Assembly (NCBI GenBank): GCA_903933395.1
Contig: CAIZKA010000540.1
Span: 1 to 7,768 of the forward strand
Source: an uncultured beta proteobacterium
Lineage (GTDB): Bacteria > Pseudomonadota > Gammaproteobacteria > Burkholderiales > Rhodocyclaceae
Reading direction: 5' to 3'
Length of the DNA: 7,768 nucleotides
Part shown: positions 1 through 7,082 of the stretch, piece after piece
How positions within the stretch are numbered: position 1 is the first letter of the stretch
Layout of the letters: each line of letters opens with the position of its first letter
Notes under the pieces: model-generated
Database searches by the model: none
Told to the model about the DNA's origin: nothing
Seen by the model: only the letters and a program-made list of their open reading frames with translations
Position numbers and translations under genes: made by a program

Positions 1-1386
1 GAGATCATCGGCTACACCCTGGACGAACTCGCCCCGGTCTCGATCGAAACATGGATGAAGCTTGCCCACCCGGATGATCTGAACCTGTCTGGAGAACTGC
101 TCGAGAGACACTTCGCCGGCGAGCTCGACTATTACGAATGCGAATCCCGCATGCGCCACAAGGATGGCCGCTGGGTCTGGGTGCTGGACCGGGGCAAGGT
201 GGCGAGCCGGACGGCGGAAGGCAAACCCTTGATGATGTTCGGCACCCACATGGATATCACCGAGCGCAAGCAGACCGAGCAACGCCTGGACCGTCTTCTG
301 GTCGAACAGAAAGCGCTGCTGGAAAATGAACTGATCGGCATCGTGACGGTGAAGGACCGCGTGATCGTCTGGGCCAATCCAGCCTTTGAAAAAATGCTCG
401 GCTACGCTCATGGAGAACTGGCTGGCAAGGCCACCCGCAACAACTATCCGAGCGAAGAGGCCTACCTGGCCTTTGGCGCTGCCGCCTACCCGGTACTTGC
501 TGCCGGGAAGCTTTTCCGCTCCCAGTTCGAGCATGTGCGCAAGGACGGCAGTCGCGTCTGGCTGGACGTGAGCGGGGCATTCCTGGATCGGGAAGCCGGG
601 GAAACGCTGTGGGGATTTGTCGATATTTCGCAGCATGCCCGGACGGTGGCGGAACTCAAACGTTCGAATGCCGAGCTGGAACAATTCAGCTATTCCATCT
701 CGCACGACATGCGCCAGCCGCTGCGCATGGTTTCCAGCTACATGCAACTGCTCGAGAAGAGCCTGACCGATCAGCTTGATGGCGAGCAGCGCGGGTACTT
801 CGACTTTGCCATCGACGGCGCCAGGCGCATGGACGGGATGATGCTGGGGCTGCTCGACTACTCGCGCGTCGGGCGCAAGGGCGAACCGCCGGCGTGGATC
901 GAAAGCCGTGCCTTGCTCGACGAAGCCTTGCTGTTCCTGCAACCGGCGATTGCCGAGGCGCAGGCAGATATCCGCATTGAAGGCGTGTGGCCGAAGGTTC
1001 TTGTCAGCCCGGATGAAATGCTGCGGCTGATACAGAATTTGATCGGCAACGCCCTCAAGTTCCGCGTTGCCGGGCGCACACCGGAAATTACGTTGACCTC
1101 CGGCAGCGTCGGCGGGACGTCGGCGCTTCAGGTATGGCGTGTCAGCGTCACCGACAACGGCATCGGCATCGTCCCCAACCAGATCGACCGCCTGTTTCAG
1201 GTCTTTCAGCGCCTGCAAAGTCGTGCCGACTTTGAAGGCACCGGCATCGGACTGGCGCTGTGCCGCAAGATCGCCGAGCACCATGGCGGCAAGATATGGG
1301 CCGAGTCGGCGGGCGAAGGTCTGGGCAGCACCTTCAAGCTCAGCCTGCCGATGACTCTCCCGGCAACGGAGAAATCCGATGAGTGA
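1..1386 (+). CDS. PAS-PAS sensor histidine kinase, 5' end outside window
   Basis: The frame is open from base 1, so the gene starts upstream. The ATG at 55 lies inside a PAS domain and is not the real start. Counting residues from base 1, a PAS C-terminal half with PAC (about 1-90) ends in the linker DITERK. A second PAS/PAC follows (about 105-215), then a HisKA domain with H-box SISHDMRQP (phospho-acceptor H235). The HATPase shows the N box around N350, G1 DNGIGI (385-390) and G2 GTGIGLAL (413-420). All catalytic boxes look intact, so an active autokinase is expected. No membrane segment is visible in this part. There is no receiver domain, so phosphate must go to a separate regulator. The HisKA type (FSYSISHDM, then LLDYSRVG) is the one commonly paired with Rcp1-like regulators, and such a gene lies two genes downstream. 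The stop overlaps the next start by 8 bases. The signal sensed is unknown. Confidence 0.93.
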   Translation, partial: EIIGYTLDELAPVSIETWMKLAHPDDLNLSGELLERHFAGELDYYECESRMRHKDGRWVWVLDRGKVASRTAEGKPLMMFGTHMDITERKQTEQRLDRLLVEQKALLENELIGIVTVKDRVIVWANPAFEKMLGYAHGELAGKATRNNYPSEEAYLAFGAAAYPVLAAGKLFRSQFEHVRKDGSRVWLDVSGAFLDREAGETLWGFVDISQHARTVAELKRSNAELEQFSYSISHDMRQPLRMVSSYMQLLEKSLTDQLDGEQRGYFDFAIDGARRMDGMMLGLLDYSRVGRKGEPPAWIESRALLDEALLFLQPAIAEAQADIRIEGVWPKVLVSPDEMLRLIQNLIGNALKFRVAGRTPEITLTSGSVGGTSALQVWRVSVTDNGIGIVPNQIDRLFQVFQRLQSRADFEGTGIGLALCRKIAEHHGGKIWAESAGEGLGSTFKLSLPMTLPATEKSDE

Positions 1387-3403
1387 CGCCCCCCTTCGTT
1401 ATCTGTCGAAGCTGCTGGGCTTTGCCGTGCTCTATGCGCTGCTGGGCAAGGCAGTGCTGCTGTTTTTTTCGACCAATGGCATTGTCAGTGTTGTCTGGCC
1501 GCCGAGCGGATTGGCGCTGGCCGCGCTGCTGATCGGCGGCCAGCGGTATTTTCCGGGCGTGTTCCTTGGCGCGTTTCTGGTAAACATCATGGCCGGTCTT
1601 GCCCCGGGCGCGTCGGTCGCGATTGCAACGGGCAGTACCCTGGAAGCGCTGCTCGGTGCCTGGCTGCTGACTCGCCGGGGGAAACTTGACCTCGATCTGC
1701 GATCCTTGAGGTCCTACCTGCATCTTGTCGGCTTGGGCGGTTTCCTTGCCAGCAGCGTCGCTGCGCTGAGCGGGGCGACAACACTTCTGGTTTCGGGGCT
1801 CCTGAACGTCGGCACCTACTGGCCGAGTGTTCTGACCTGGTGGATGAGCGACACCCTGGGCATTGTGCTGATTACCCCGTTGATTCTGGTTTGGCGACGG
1901 ATCCCGCGGGGTGATTGGGCGCCGCAGAGAATCGTTGAGCTTACGCTGCTGAGTGCTGTGACCGTGATGGCCGGCCAGATTGTTTTCCTTGGTTGGTACA
2001 GTGCCGCATTCGGAAAAATCGCTCTCGGATACTGGATGTTCCTGTTCAAGACCTGGACGGCGGTACGCATGGGCATCCACGGCGTGGTGCTGCTGGTGGT
2101 CATTTCGGCAATCCAGGGGCTGTGGGGCGCGGGGCTGGGCGTGGGCTTCTTTGCCCATGACATTGCCAAAACCGGGCTTTTCAATTACTGGTATTACACA
2201 CTGGTGCTGTCCTTCGTGGGTATGGCGCTGGCGACCTACCTGAGCGAACGCCAGCAGCTGGAAGTCAGCTTGAAAGACAGCGAACTGCGCTACCGCACGG
2301 TAGCCGACTTCACCTCGGACTTGGAATACTGGATCATGCCGGACGGCGCCTTGCGCTATGTGTCGCCCTCGTGCAAGCAAATCACCGGGTACACAGCGGA
2401 CGAGCTTTACGCTGATCCGGGGTTGCTGACGCGGATCATTCACCCTGATGATCAGCATCTCTGGGCCGAACATACCCATCACGTCACCGCCCAAGGCGTA
2501 CCGAAAGCGATTGATTTCCGCATCCGCACCAAGGACGGTGCGGACCTATGGATATCCCATCTATGTCGGCCCGTGGTGGACGATGGCGGACAGGCGCTTG
2601 GACTGCGCGGCAGCAACCGCGAAATTTCCGAGCAAAAAAAGGCCGAGGCGGAACTCCAGCGCAGCCATGCCGATCTGCGGCGCTTCTCTGAAATCACCGC
2701 CCACCACCTGCAGGAGCCGGCACGACGGATGGCCAGCTACGCCGAACGACTGGGCAAGCAACTGGCCGGCAAACTTGACGACCCCGAGGCCAGGCTGTCG
2801 CTCGACTTCATCAGCCAGCAGGCGCGCTACCAGCAAAACATGCTGCGCGATGTCGAACGCTACCTGGCGGCCGATCAGCCGCGCGGCGAGATCGCGTTGT
2901 CCGATGCGCGCCAGACCGTCACCGCCCTGCTGGCGCGAGCGCAAGACCGGATCAGCGCCGCCGGTGCCGAAATCACCGTCGGCGAGTTGCCGCCGGCCTG
3001 GATCGACGCTCCGCGTCTGGCCGATCTGTTCGAGATCGTGCTCGGCAACGCCCTGCAACATGGTGGCGCAGAAAGTCGGCGCCGGCGGGACGGCGCTCCC
3101 GAGAGCAATGCGGCGCCGCCCGATGGCGAAGCCGCCCCGCTGCACATCACCCTCGACGGCGAGCGCATCGGCACTCTGGTGCGCTACCGCGTCAGCGACA
3201 ACGGCCCGGGCATCGAAGCGCAATACCGTGAGCGCGTGTTCCGCGCCTTCGAACGGCTGGAGTCAGGCGGCGCGGGCACCGGCATCGGCCTCGCCATCGT
3301 GCGTCGCATTGCCGAGAGTTGCGGCGGGCGGGCCTATATTGATGTCGCGCAAGGCGGCGGCTGCCGTGTTGTGTTCGAATTATCCGCAAAGGAAACAACA
3401 TGA
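1379..3403 (+). CDS. Membrane MASE1-PAS sensor histidine kinase with unusual H-box
   Basis: The 674-residue protein has an N-terminal multi-spanning MASE1 sensor (about 8-285). It is recognised by VWPPSGLALA near residue 40, the following PGVFLGAFLVN, and many hydrophobic segments. A PAS/PAC domain follows (about 300-420, with GYTADEL, HPDD and the linker EISEQKKAE), then a HisKA-like region and a HATPase. The H-box reads TAHHLQEP: H442 aligns with the phospho-acceptor, but the next position, normally Asp/Glu, is His443. The HATPase keeps N557, G1 DNGPGI (607-612) and G2 GTGIGLAI (633-640), so ATP binding looks intact. A polar, Arg/Ala/Pro-rich stretch (about 565-588) interrupts the region after the N box. 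The start is supported by GGAG at 1368-1371, seven bases before the ATG, and by translational coupling with the gene before. MASE1 is an integral membrane sensory domain of unknown ligand. The protein has no receiver domain, so the Rcp1-like regulator that follows is the likely partner. Confidence 0.93.
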   Translation: MSDAPLRYLSKLLGFAVLYALLGKAVLLFFSTNGIVSVVWPPSGLALAALLIGGQRYFPGVFLGAFLVNIMAGLAPGASVAIATGSTLEALLGAWLLTRRGKLDLDLRSLRSYLHLVGLGGFLASSVAALSGATTLLVSGLLNVGTYWPSVLTWWMSDTLGIVLITPLILVWRRIPRGDWAPQRIVELTLLSAVTVMAGQIVFLGWYSAAFGKIALGYWMFLFKTWTAVRMGIHGVVLLVVISAIQGLWGAGLGVGFFAHDIAKTGLFNYWYYTLVLSFVGMALATYLSERQQLEVSLKDSELRYRTVADFTSDLEYWIMPDGALRYVSPSCKQITGYTADELYADPGLLTRIIHPDDQHLWAEHTHHVTAQGVPKAIDFRIRTKDGADLWISHLCRPVVDDGGQALGLRGSNREISEQKKAEAELQRSHADLRRFSEITAHHLQEPARRMASYAERLGKQLAGKLDDPEARLSLDFISQQARYQQNMLRDVERYLAADQPRGEIALSDARQTVTALLARAQDRISAAGAEITVGELPPAWIDAPRLADLFEIVLGNALQHGGAESRRRRDGAPESNAAPPDGEAAPLHITLDGERIGTLVRYRVSDNGPGIEAQYRERVFRAFERLESGGAGTGIGLAIVRRIAESCGGRAYIDVAQGGGCRVVFELSAKETT

Positions 3404-3849
3404 CTACTGAACAACCGCGTTTCGTCATCCTGCTCGCCGAAGACGAGCCGGCCGACGCGCATCTGGTCAAGGCGGCCCTGGCCGAAAATGAAATCCCGGC
3501 CGACCTGCATCATGTGGTTGATGGTCGCGAGGCGTTCGAATTTCTGCGCCGGCAAGGCCCGCGCTTTGCCAACGCGCCGCGCCCGAATTTGATCCTGCTC
3601 GATCTCAACATGCCGCGCATGGATGGCCGTGAATGCCTGGCGGCACTCAAGCAGGACGCGACCCTGCGCGATATTCCGGTGGTGATTCTGACGACTTCCG
3701 AGGTCGAGCGCGATGTCGTCGCCTCATATCATCTCGGCGCCGCCGGCTACATTACCAAGTCGGCAGATATGTTGCAGTATCTCGCCGCCATTCGTGGCCT
3801 CGGTCATTACTGGATCGGTCTGGTGCGCCTGCCGCACCAGTCACAGTGA
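3400..3849 (+). CDS. Single-domain response regulator, Rcp1-like
   Basis: The 149-residue protein is one receiver domain with no output domain. Acidic pocket residues E14 and D15 follow the first strand (VILLAEDEP). The phospho-acceptor is D68 in LLDLNMPRMDG, the switch Thr is T98 in VVILTTSE, and the conserved Lys is K120 in GYITKS, where Ser replaces the usual Pro after Lys. The motif DLNMPRMDG, the TTS motif and the C-terminal YWIGLVRLP are typical of the Rcp1 family, regulators that pair with phytochrome-like and PAS kinases. It probably carries phosphate between the two upstream kinases and another protein, such as a phosphotransfer partner or the hybrid kinase that follows. The ATG overlaps the previous stop (ATGA), with AAAGGA at 3388-3393 as ribosome binding site. 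Family assignment is secure; the partner is inferred from gene order. Confidence 0.93.
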   Translation: MTTEQPRFVILLAEDEPADAHLVKAALAENEIPADLHHVVDGREAFEFLRRQGPRFANAPRPNLILLDLNMPRMDGRECLAALKQDATLRDIPVVILTTSEVERDVVASYHLGAAGYITKSADMLQYLAAIRGLGHYWIGLVRLPHQSQ

Positions 3850-3864
3850 ATTCGGGGAAATCCC

Positions 3865-5523
3865 ATGACTGAACCACTTCAGGACAAGCTGTTGATTCTC
3901 GTCGTCGAGGACGATCCCGGCGACTTCGGCCTGGTGCGGGTGCATCTGCGCCAGGCCGGTTTTGGTCACGCCGGCGGCCCGGAGCCACGGTGGGCCAAGA
4001 CACTGGCCGAGGGCATGGCAGCGGCCCTATCTGGCCGACCCGATGCCATCCTGCTCGATCTGTCGCTGCCGGATTCAAGCGGACTGGATACCGTGCGCGC
4101 CATGCGCGCTGCCGCGAGCGATGTGCCGATCGTGGTGCTGACCGGCAATGACGAGCACCATCTTGCCCTTGATGCGCTCGAAGCCGGGGCGCAGGATTAT
4201 CTGGTCAAGGGCCAATTCGATCAAGAGATGCTGGGCCGCGCCCTGCACTACGCCCTGGTGCGCGGCAAGCTCGAACAACAACTCCTGCGCCACCAGCAAC
4301 ACCTGGAGGAGATGGTGACCGAAAGAACGGTTGAACTGTCGCGAGCCCGTGACGATGCCGAAGCCGCCAACCGGGCCAAGAGCATCTTCCTCGCCAACAT
4401 GAGCCATGAACTGCGCACGCCGATGAACGGCGTCATGGGCATGACTGATCTGGCGCTGCGCCGCGCCACCGACCCGCAGCAGATCGACTGGCTCAAAAAA
4501 AGCCAGGGCGCCGCGAAACACCTGCTTTCCGTCATCAACGACATTCTCGACATTTCCCAGATCGAATCCGAGCGCCTGGTTCTGGAGGAGAAGAATTTCT
4601 CGCTGGCAGGCGCCATTGATGACGTGCGGCAAATGCAGGATGCACCGGCCCGGGCCAAAGGCCTGAGCCTGTCGTGGAATAGCGATCCTGCCTTGCCCGA
4701 TCTGCTGTGCGGTGACGCGATGCGTCTGCGCCAGATCCTGCTCAACTTCACCGGCAATGCCATCAAGTTCTCCGAGCGCGGTCAGATCACCGTGCGTGCC
4801 ATGGTCGCCGAGGAAGACAGCCTCGGCGTGCTGCTGAAGATCGAGGTCGCCGATCAGGGCATTGGCATCAGCACCGAGCAGCAGGCCCGGCTGTTCCACG
4901 CGTTTGCCCAGGCCGACGGCTCGATGAACCGCAAATACGGCGGCACCGGGCTTGGGCTGATCATCTCCAAACGCATCGCGCTCCTGATGGGCGGTGATGC
5001 GGGAGTGATCAGCGAGGAAGGGCAAGGCAGCACCTTCTGGGCAACAATCCGGCTCAGGCGGGCGGGCGCCGGCGAGCAGCCCGACGCCAGTGCTCCAGCG
5101 GAACCGGCGCGCGACACGTTGGCGAGACTATTCCCGGGCGTTCGCGTGCTGGTGGCCGAAGACGAACCGGTGAACCGCGAGGTGATGATGTTCCTGCTGG
5201 AGGACGCGGGCCTCGCGCCGGAGGCCGCCTGCAATGGCCAGGAAGCCGTCGAGATGGCGCGCGCTGGCGGCTACGCCCTGATCCTGATGGATATGCAGAT
5301 GCCGGTGCTGAACGGACTGGAGGCCACCCGTGCCATTCGTTTGCTGCCCGGCCTGGCGGCCATCCCGATCCTGGCCCTGACCGCCAATGCCTTCGACGAA
5401 GATCGCGATGCGTGTCTCGCCGCCGGCATGAATACGCATATCGGCAAACCGGTGGAGCCGGATGCCCTTTGCGAGATCGTGCTGCGTTGGTTGCAGAAGC
5501 CACCAGATTCAATATCACTCTGA
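3865..5523 (+). CDS. Hybrid histidine kinase, REC-HisKA-HATPase-REC
   Basis: The 552-residue protein appears soluble, with no signal peptide or membrane segment. The N-terminal receiver (about 8-125) has E15-D16-D17, phospho-acceptor D65 in LLDLSLPDSSG, T93 and K115. A likely coiled coil (about 135-172, through MVTERTVELSRARDDAEAAN) leads to a canonical HisKA with MSHELRTPMNG, phospho-acceptor H181. The HATPase has N298, G1 DQGIGI (330-335) and G2 GTGLGL (360-365). An Ala/Pro-rich linker joins a C-terminal receiver (about 424-545) with E and D residues in VAEDEPVN, D476 in LMDMQMPVLNG, T506 and K528 in GKP. Every catalytic residue I looked for is present. There is no PAS, GAF or membrane sensor, so its input is probably phosphorylation of, or contact with, the N-terminal receiver. 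It starts 15 bases after the Rcp1-like gene, with GGGGA at 3854-3858 as ribosome binding site. No Hpt or DNA-binding domain is present. Confidence 0.95.
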   Translation: MTEPLQDKLLILVVEDDPGDFGLVRVHLRQAGFGHAGGPEPRWAKTLAEGMAAALSGRPDAILLDLSLPDSSGLDTVRAMRAAASDVPIVVLTGNDEHHLALDALEAGAQDYLVKGQFDQEMLGRALHYALVRGKLEQQLLRHQQHLEEMVTERTVELSRARDDAEAANRAKSIFLANMSHELRTPMNGVMGMTDLALRRATDPQQIDWLKKSQGAAKHLLSVINDILDISQIESERLVLEEKNFSLAGAIDDVRQMQDAPARAKGLSLSWNSDPALPDLLCGDAMRLRQILLNFTGNAIKFSERGQITVRAMVAEEDSLGVLLKIEVADQGIGISTEQQARLFHAFAQADGSMNRKYGGTGLGLIISKRIALLMGGDAGVISEEGQGSTFWATIRLRRAGAGEQPDASAPAEPARDTLARLFPGVRVLVAEDEPVNREVMMFLLEDAGLAPEAACNGQEAVEMARAGGYALILMDMQMPVLNGLEATRAIRLLPGLAAIPILALTANAFDEDRDACLAAGMNTHIGKPVEPDALCEIVLRWLQKPPDSISL

Positions 5524-5754
5524 GGCAACCGGACGAGATTCAAGGCGTGGCGGAAACCAACGTCGTTGGCGCAACGGGTTTGAACCGTGATCCGAATTCC
5601 GTCGATAGCGCCACCCAACCAGGTCGGGGCTGAACGGCAGGGAACTGAACTGAGGCAGTCCATAGTGAGCAACCGGGCTTTGCCGACATCCGGATTCATC
5701 GCCGTCCGGCCAACGCCGATCTCTCAATCGCGCAAGTGAGCGGCTTGAAAGCAG
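5524..5754 (+). other. Spacer between signalling and catabolic genes, no gene supported
   Basis: Short open frames here have no recognisable motif and no good ribosome binding site. I see no hairpin followed by a T run, so a Rho-independent terminator after the hybrid kinase cannot be called. The spacer holds a short inverted repeat (5557-5569) and a direct repeat of CTGAAC near 5632-5650. An in-frame TGA at 5746-5748 closes the frame that continues into the synthetase remnant. The stretch could be rearrangement debris or a dispersed intergenic repeat, which cannot be decided from one copy. Confidence 0.5.
5557..5569. repeat. Short perfect inverted repeat
   Basis: CCAACG at 5557-5562 and CGTTGG at 5564-5569 are exact reverse complements around a single T. 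A one-base loop cannot form a normal hairpin, so a protein-binding palindrome is more likely than a terminator. It lies 34 bases after the stop of the hybrid kinase gene. A 13-base palindrome can arise by chance in a window this size. Confidence 0.3.
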
Positions 5755-5922
5755 ATGCATGAACTGCTGCGCGCACAGAAGGTCGCAAGCTTCAAGCGGC
5801 CGGAGCGCAGGGAGGCGGTGAGCCCGTTCCCGCTCAGTCCGGCGGGCGAAATCCTTAAGCGGCATTTGCGTGAGATGATCGCGGCCAGGATGGAAGACGA
5901 AAGGGCGGGGGCCCGGGCATGA
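5755..5922 (+). pseudogene. C-terminal remnant of an AMP-forming acyl-CoA synthetase
   Basis: The 55-codon frame reads like the last part of the C-terminal lid domain of acyl/aryl-CoA ligases. Residues 5-16 (LRAQKVASFKRP) fit the family's pattern of R-x-x-x-(L/V)-A-S-F-K-x-P. Residues 26-39 (PLSPAGEILKRHLR) fit the A10 motif, usually P-x-x-x-x-G-K-(I/V)-x-(K/R)-x-x-L-R. The family is usually about 500-550 residues, so over 90% of the gene is missing. The frame is closed by TGA at 5746-5748, and I found no matching protein in the other + frames just upstream. The catalytic A10 Lys is replaced by Glu32. The stop overlaps the monooxygenase ATG as ATGA, the arrangement expected if the ligase was once the preceding gene of the same operon. 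A functional small protein is possible but less likely. The assignment rests on motif memory, not a search. Confidence 0.68.
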
Positions 5923-7070
5923 AGATACGCATCATCGGCGGCGGTCCCGCCGGTCTTTACTTCGCGGCGCTGATGAAGCGCGAAGACCCGGCACACGATG
6001 TCGTGGTCTTCGAGCGTGGCCCGCGCGACGCGACCTGGGGTTTCGGCGTGGTGTTTTCCGATCGTGCCCTGGAGTTTCTGCGCGCCGACGACGAAGCCAT
6101 GTACCAGTTGCTGACGCCGCTGATGGAGACCTGGCCCGACCTGACCATCGTCCATAACGATACGCCCGTGCCCATCACCGGCAACGGCTTTGCCTCCATC
6201 GGACGCCTTGAATTGCTGGGCCGCCTGTACGCCCATGCCGAATCGCTGGGCGTGAAAATCGAGTTCGACAGCGAGGTGACGGCCCTTGGCGATCCCGCGC
6301 TGGCCGGCGCCGACCTCATCGTGGCCGCCAACGGCGCCTTCTCCTGGGTGCGCAACGAGAATGAGGACAAGTTCGGCACGATCAGCGACCTGCACCGCAA
6401 CCGCTTCATCTGGTACGGGACCGGCAAGGCCTTCGACAGCCTGTCATTGACCTTCCGCGAAACCGAACACGGCGTGTTCTGCGCCCATCATTACCGCTAC
6501 AGCCCGACCATGAGCACCTTCCTCGTCGAGGTCACGGACGCCACCTGGCAGCGCGCCGGTTTCGCGGCGATGAACGAGGAGGACACGATCCGCCATTGCG
6601 AGGATGTATTCGCCAGGGACCTTGATGGCAAACCGATACTTTCCAACAAGTCCTGTTGGCGCCAGTTTCCGGCGATTTCGAACCGGCAGTGGAGCTTCGG
6701 CAATGTCGTGCTGATGGGCGATGCCCTGCGCACGGCGCATTTCTCGATCGGTTCCGGGACACGCCTGGCTATGGAAGACGCCATCGCGTTGTGGAAGGCG
6801 CTGCGCGACACGAGCACTCTGCCCGAAGCCCTGGCCCTCTACCAGGAACGCCGTTTGCCGCCGATGAAGAAGATCCTGGACGCGGCCAATGCCAGCATCC
6901 GCTGGTACGAGCGGATGGACGAACTGATCCGCCTGTCGCCGCTCGACTTCGCCTACAGCTACATGAAGCGCACCGGGCGGGTCGATCACGGCGAGGTGGC
7001 GCGCCGCGATCCGAAGCTGGCGGCGGCGTGGGAATGCAGCCACCCTGAAATCTTCGGCGGTTCGTATTGA
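5919..7070 (+). CDS. FAD-dependent aryl-CoA-type monooxygenase (salicylyl-CoA 5-hydroxylase / 2-aminobenzoyl-CoA monooxygenase family)
   Basis: The 383-residue protein is a class A flavin monooxygenase. The N-terminal Rossmann motif IIGGGPAGLYF (5-15) and E32 in VVFERG bind the ADP part of FAD, and GFGVVFSD follows. The second FAD motif is LMGDALRTAHFSIGSG (265-280), continuing into TRLAMEDAIAL. The HFSIGSGT(R/K)LAMEDA string is characteristic of the monooxygenase half of salicylyl-CoA 5-hydroxylase and 2-aminobenzoyl-CoA monooxygenase/reductase, which hydroxylate an aromatic CoA thioester using NAD(P)H and O2. Those proteins are usually fusions of about 750-780 residues with an OYE-like C-terminal half. 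Here the protein ends after the monooxygenase half, and an OYE-family gene follows separately. The middle DG motif reads AANGAFSWVR, with N138 in place of Asp. The start overlaps the synthetase remnant; the G-rich stretch at 5906-5911 may serve as ribosome binding site. The exact substrate is unknown. Confidence 0.85.
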   Translation: MKIRIIGGGPAGLYFAALMKREDPAHDVVVFERGPRDATWGFGVVFSDRALEFLRADDEAMYQLLTPLMETWPDLTIVHNDTPVPITGNGFASIGRLELLGRLYAHAESLGVKIEFDSEVTALGDPALAGADLIVAANGAFSWVRNENEDKFGTISDLHRNRFIWYGTGKAFDSLSLTFRETEHGVFCAHHYRYSPTMSTFLVEVTDATWQRAGFAAMNEEDTIRHCEDVFARDLDGKPILSNKSCWRQFPAISNRQWSFGNVVLMGDALRTAHFSIGSGTRLAMEDAIALWKALRDTSTLPEALALYQERRLPPMKKILDAANASIRWYERMDELIRLSPLDFAYSYMKRTGRVDHGEVARRDPKLAAAWECSHPEIFGGSY

Positions 7071-7082
7071 CGCGCCGATGCT

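Noticed and set aside
1340..2494. A 384-residue open frame on the - strand opposite the MASE1 kinase
   Set aside because: It lies fully antisense to a gene with clear domains. Its translation is rich in Gln/Arg/His with no motif, typical of a shadow frame in high-GC DNA.
2448..3410. A 320-residue open frame on the + strand in another frame of the MASE1 kinase
   Set aside because: It overlaps the PAS, HisKA and HATPase coding region. The translation is Ser/Arg/Ala/Pro-rich and shows no domain.
4075..5025. A 316-residue open frame on the - strand opposite the hybrid kinase
   Set aside because: It is antisense to canonical HisKA and HATPase motifs and has no recognisable content of its own.
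5724..6395. A 223-residue open frame on the - strand across the junction and monooxygenase start
   Set aside because: It is antisense to the FAD-binding region, with no motif or ribosome binding site that I can support.
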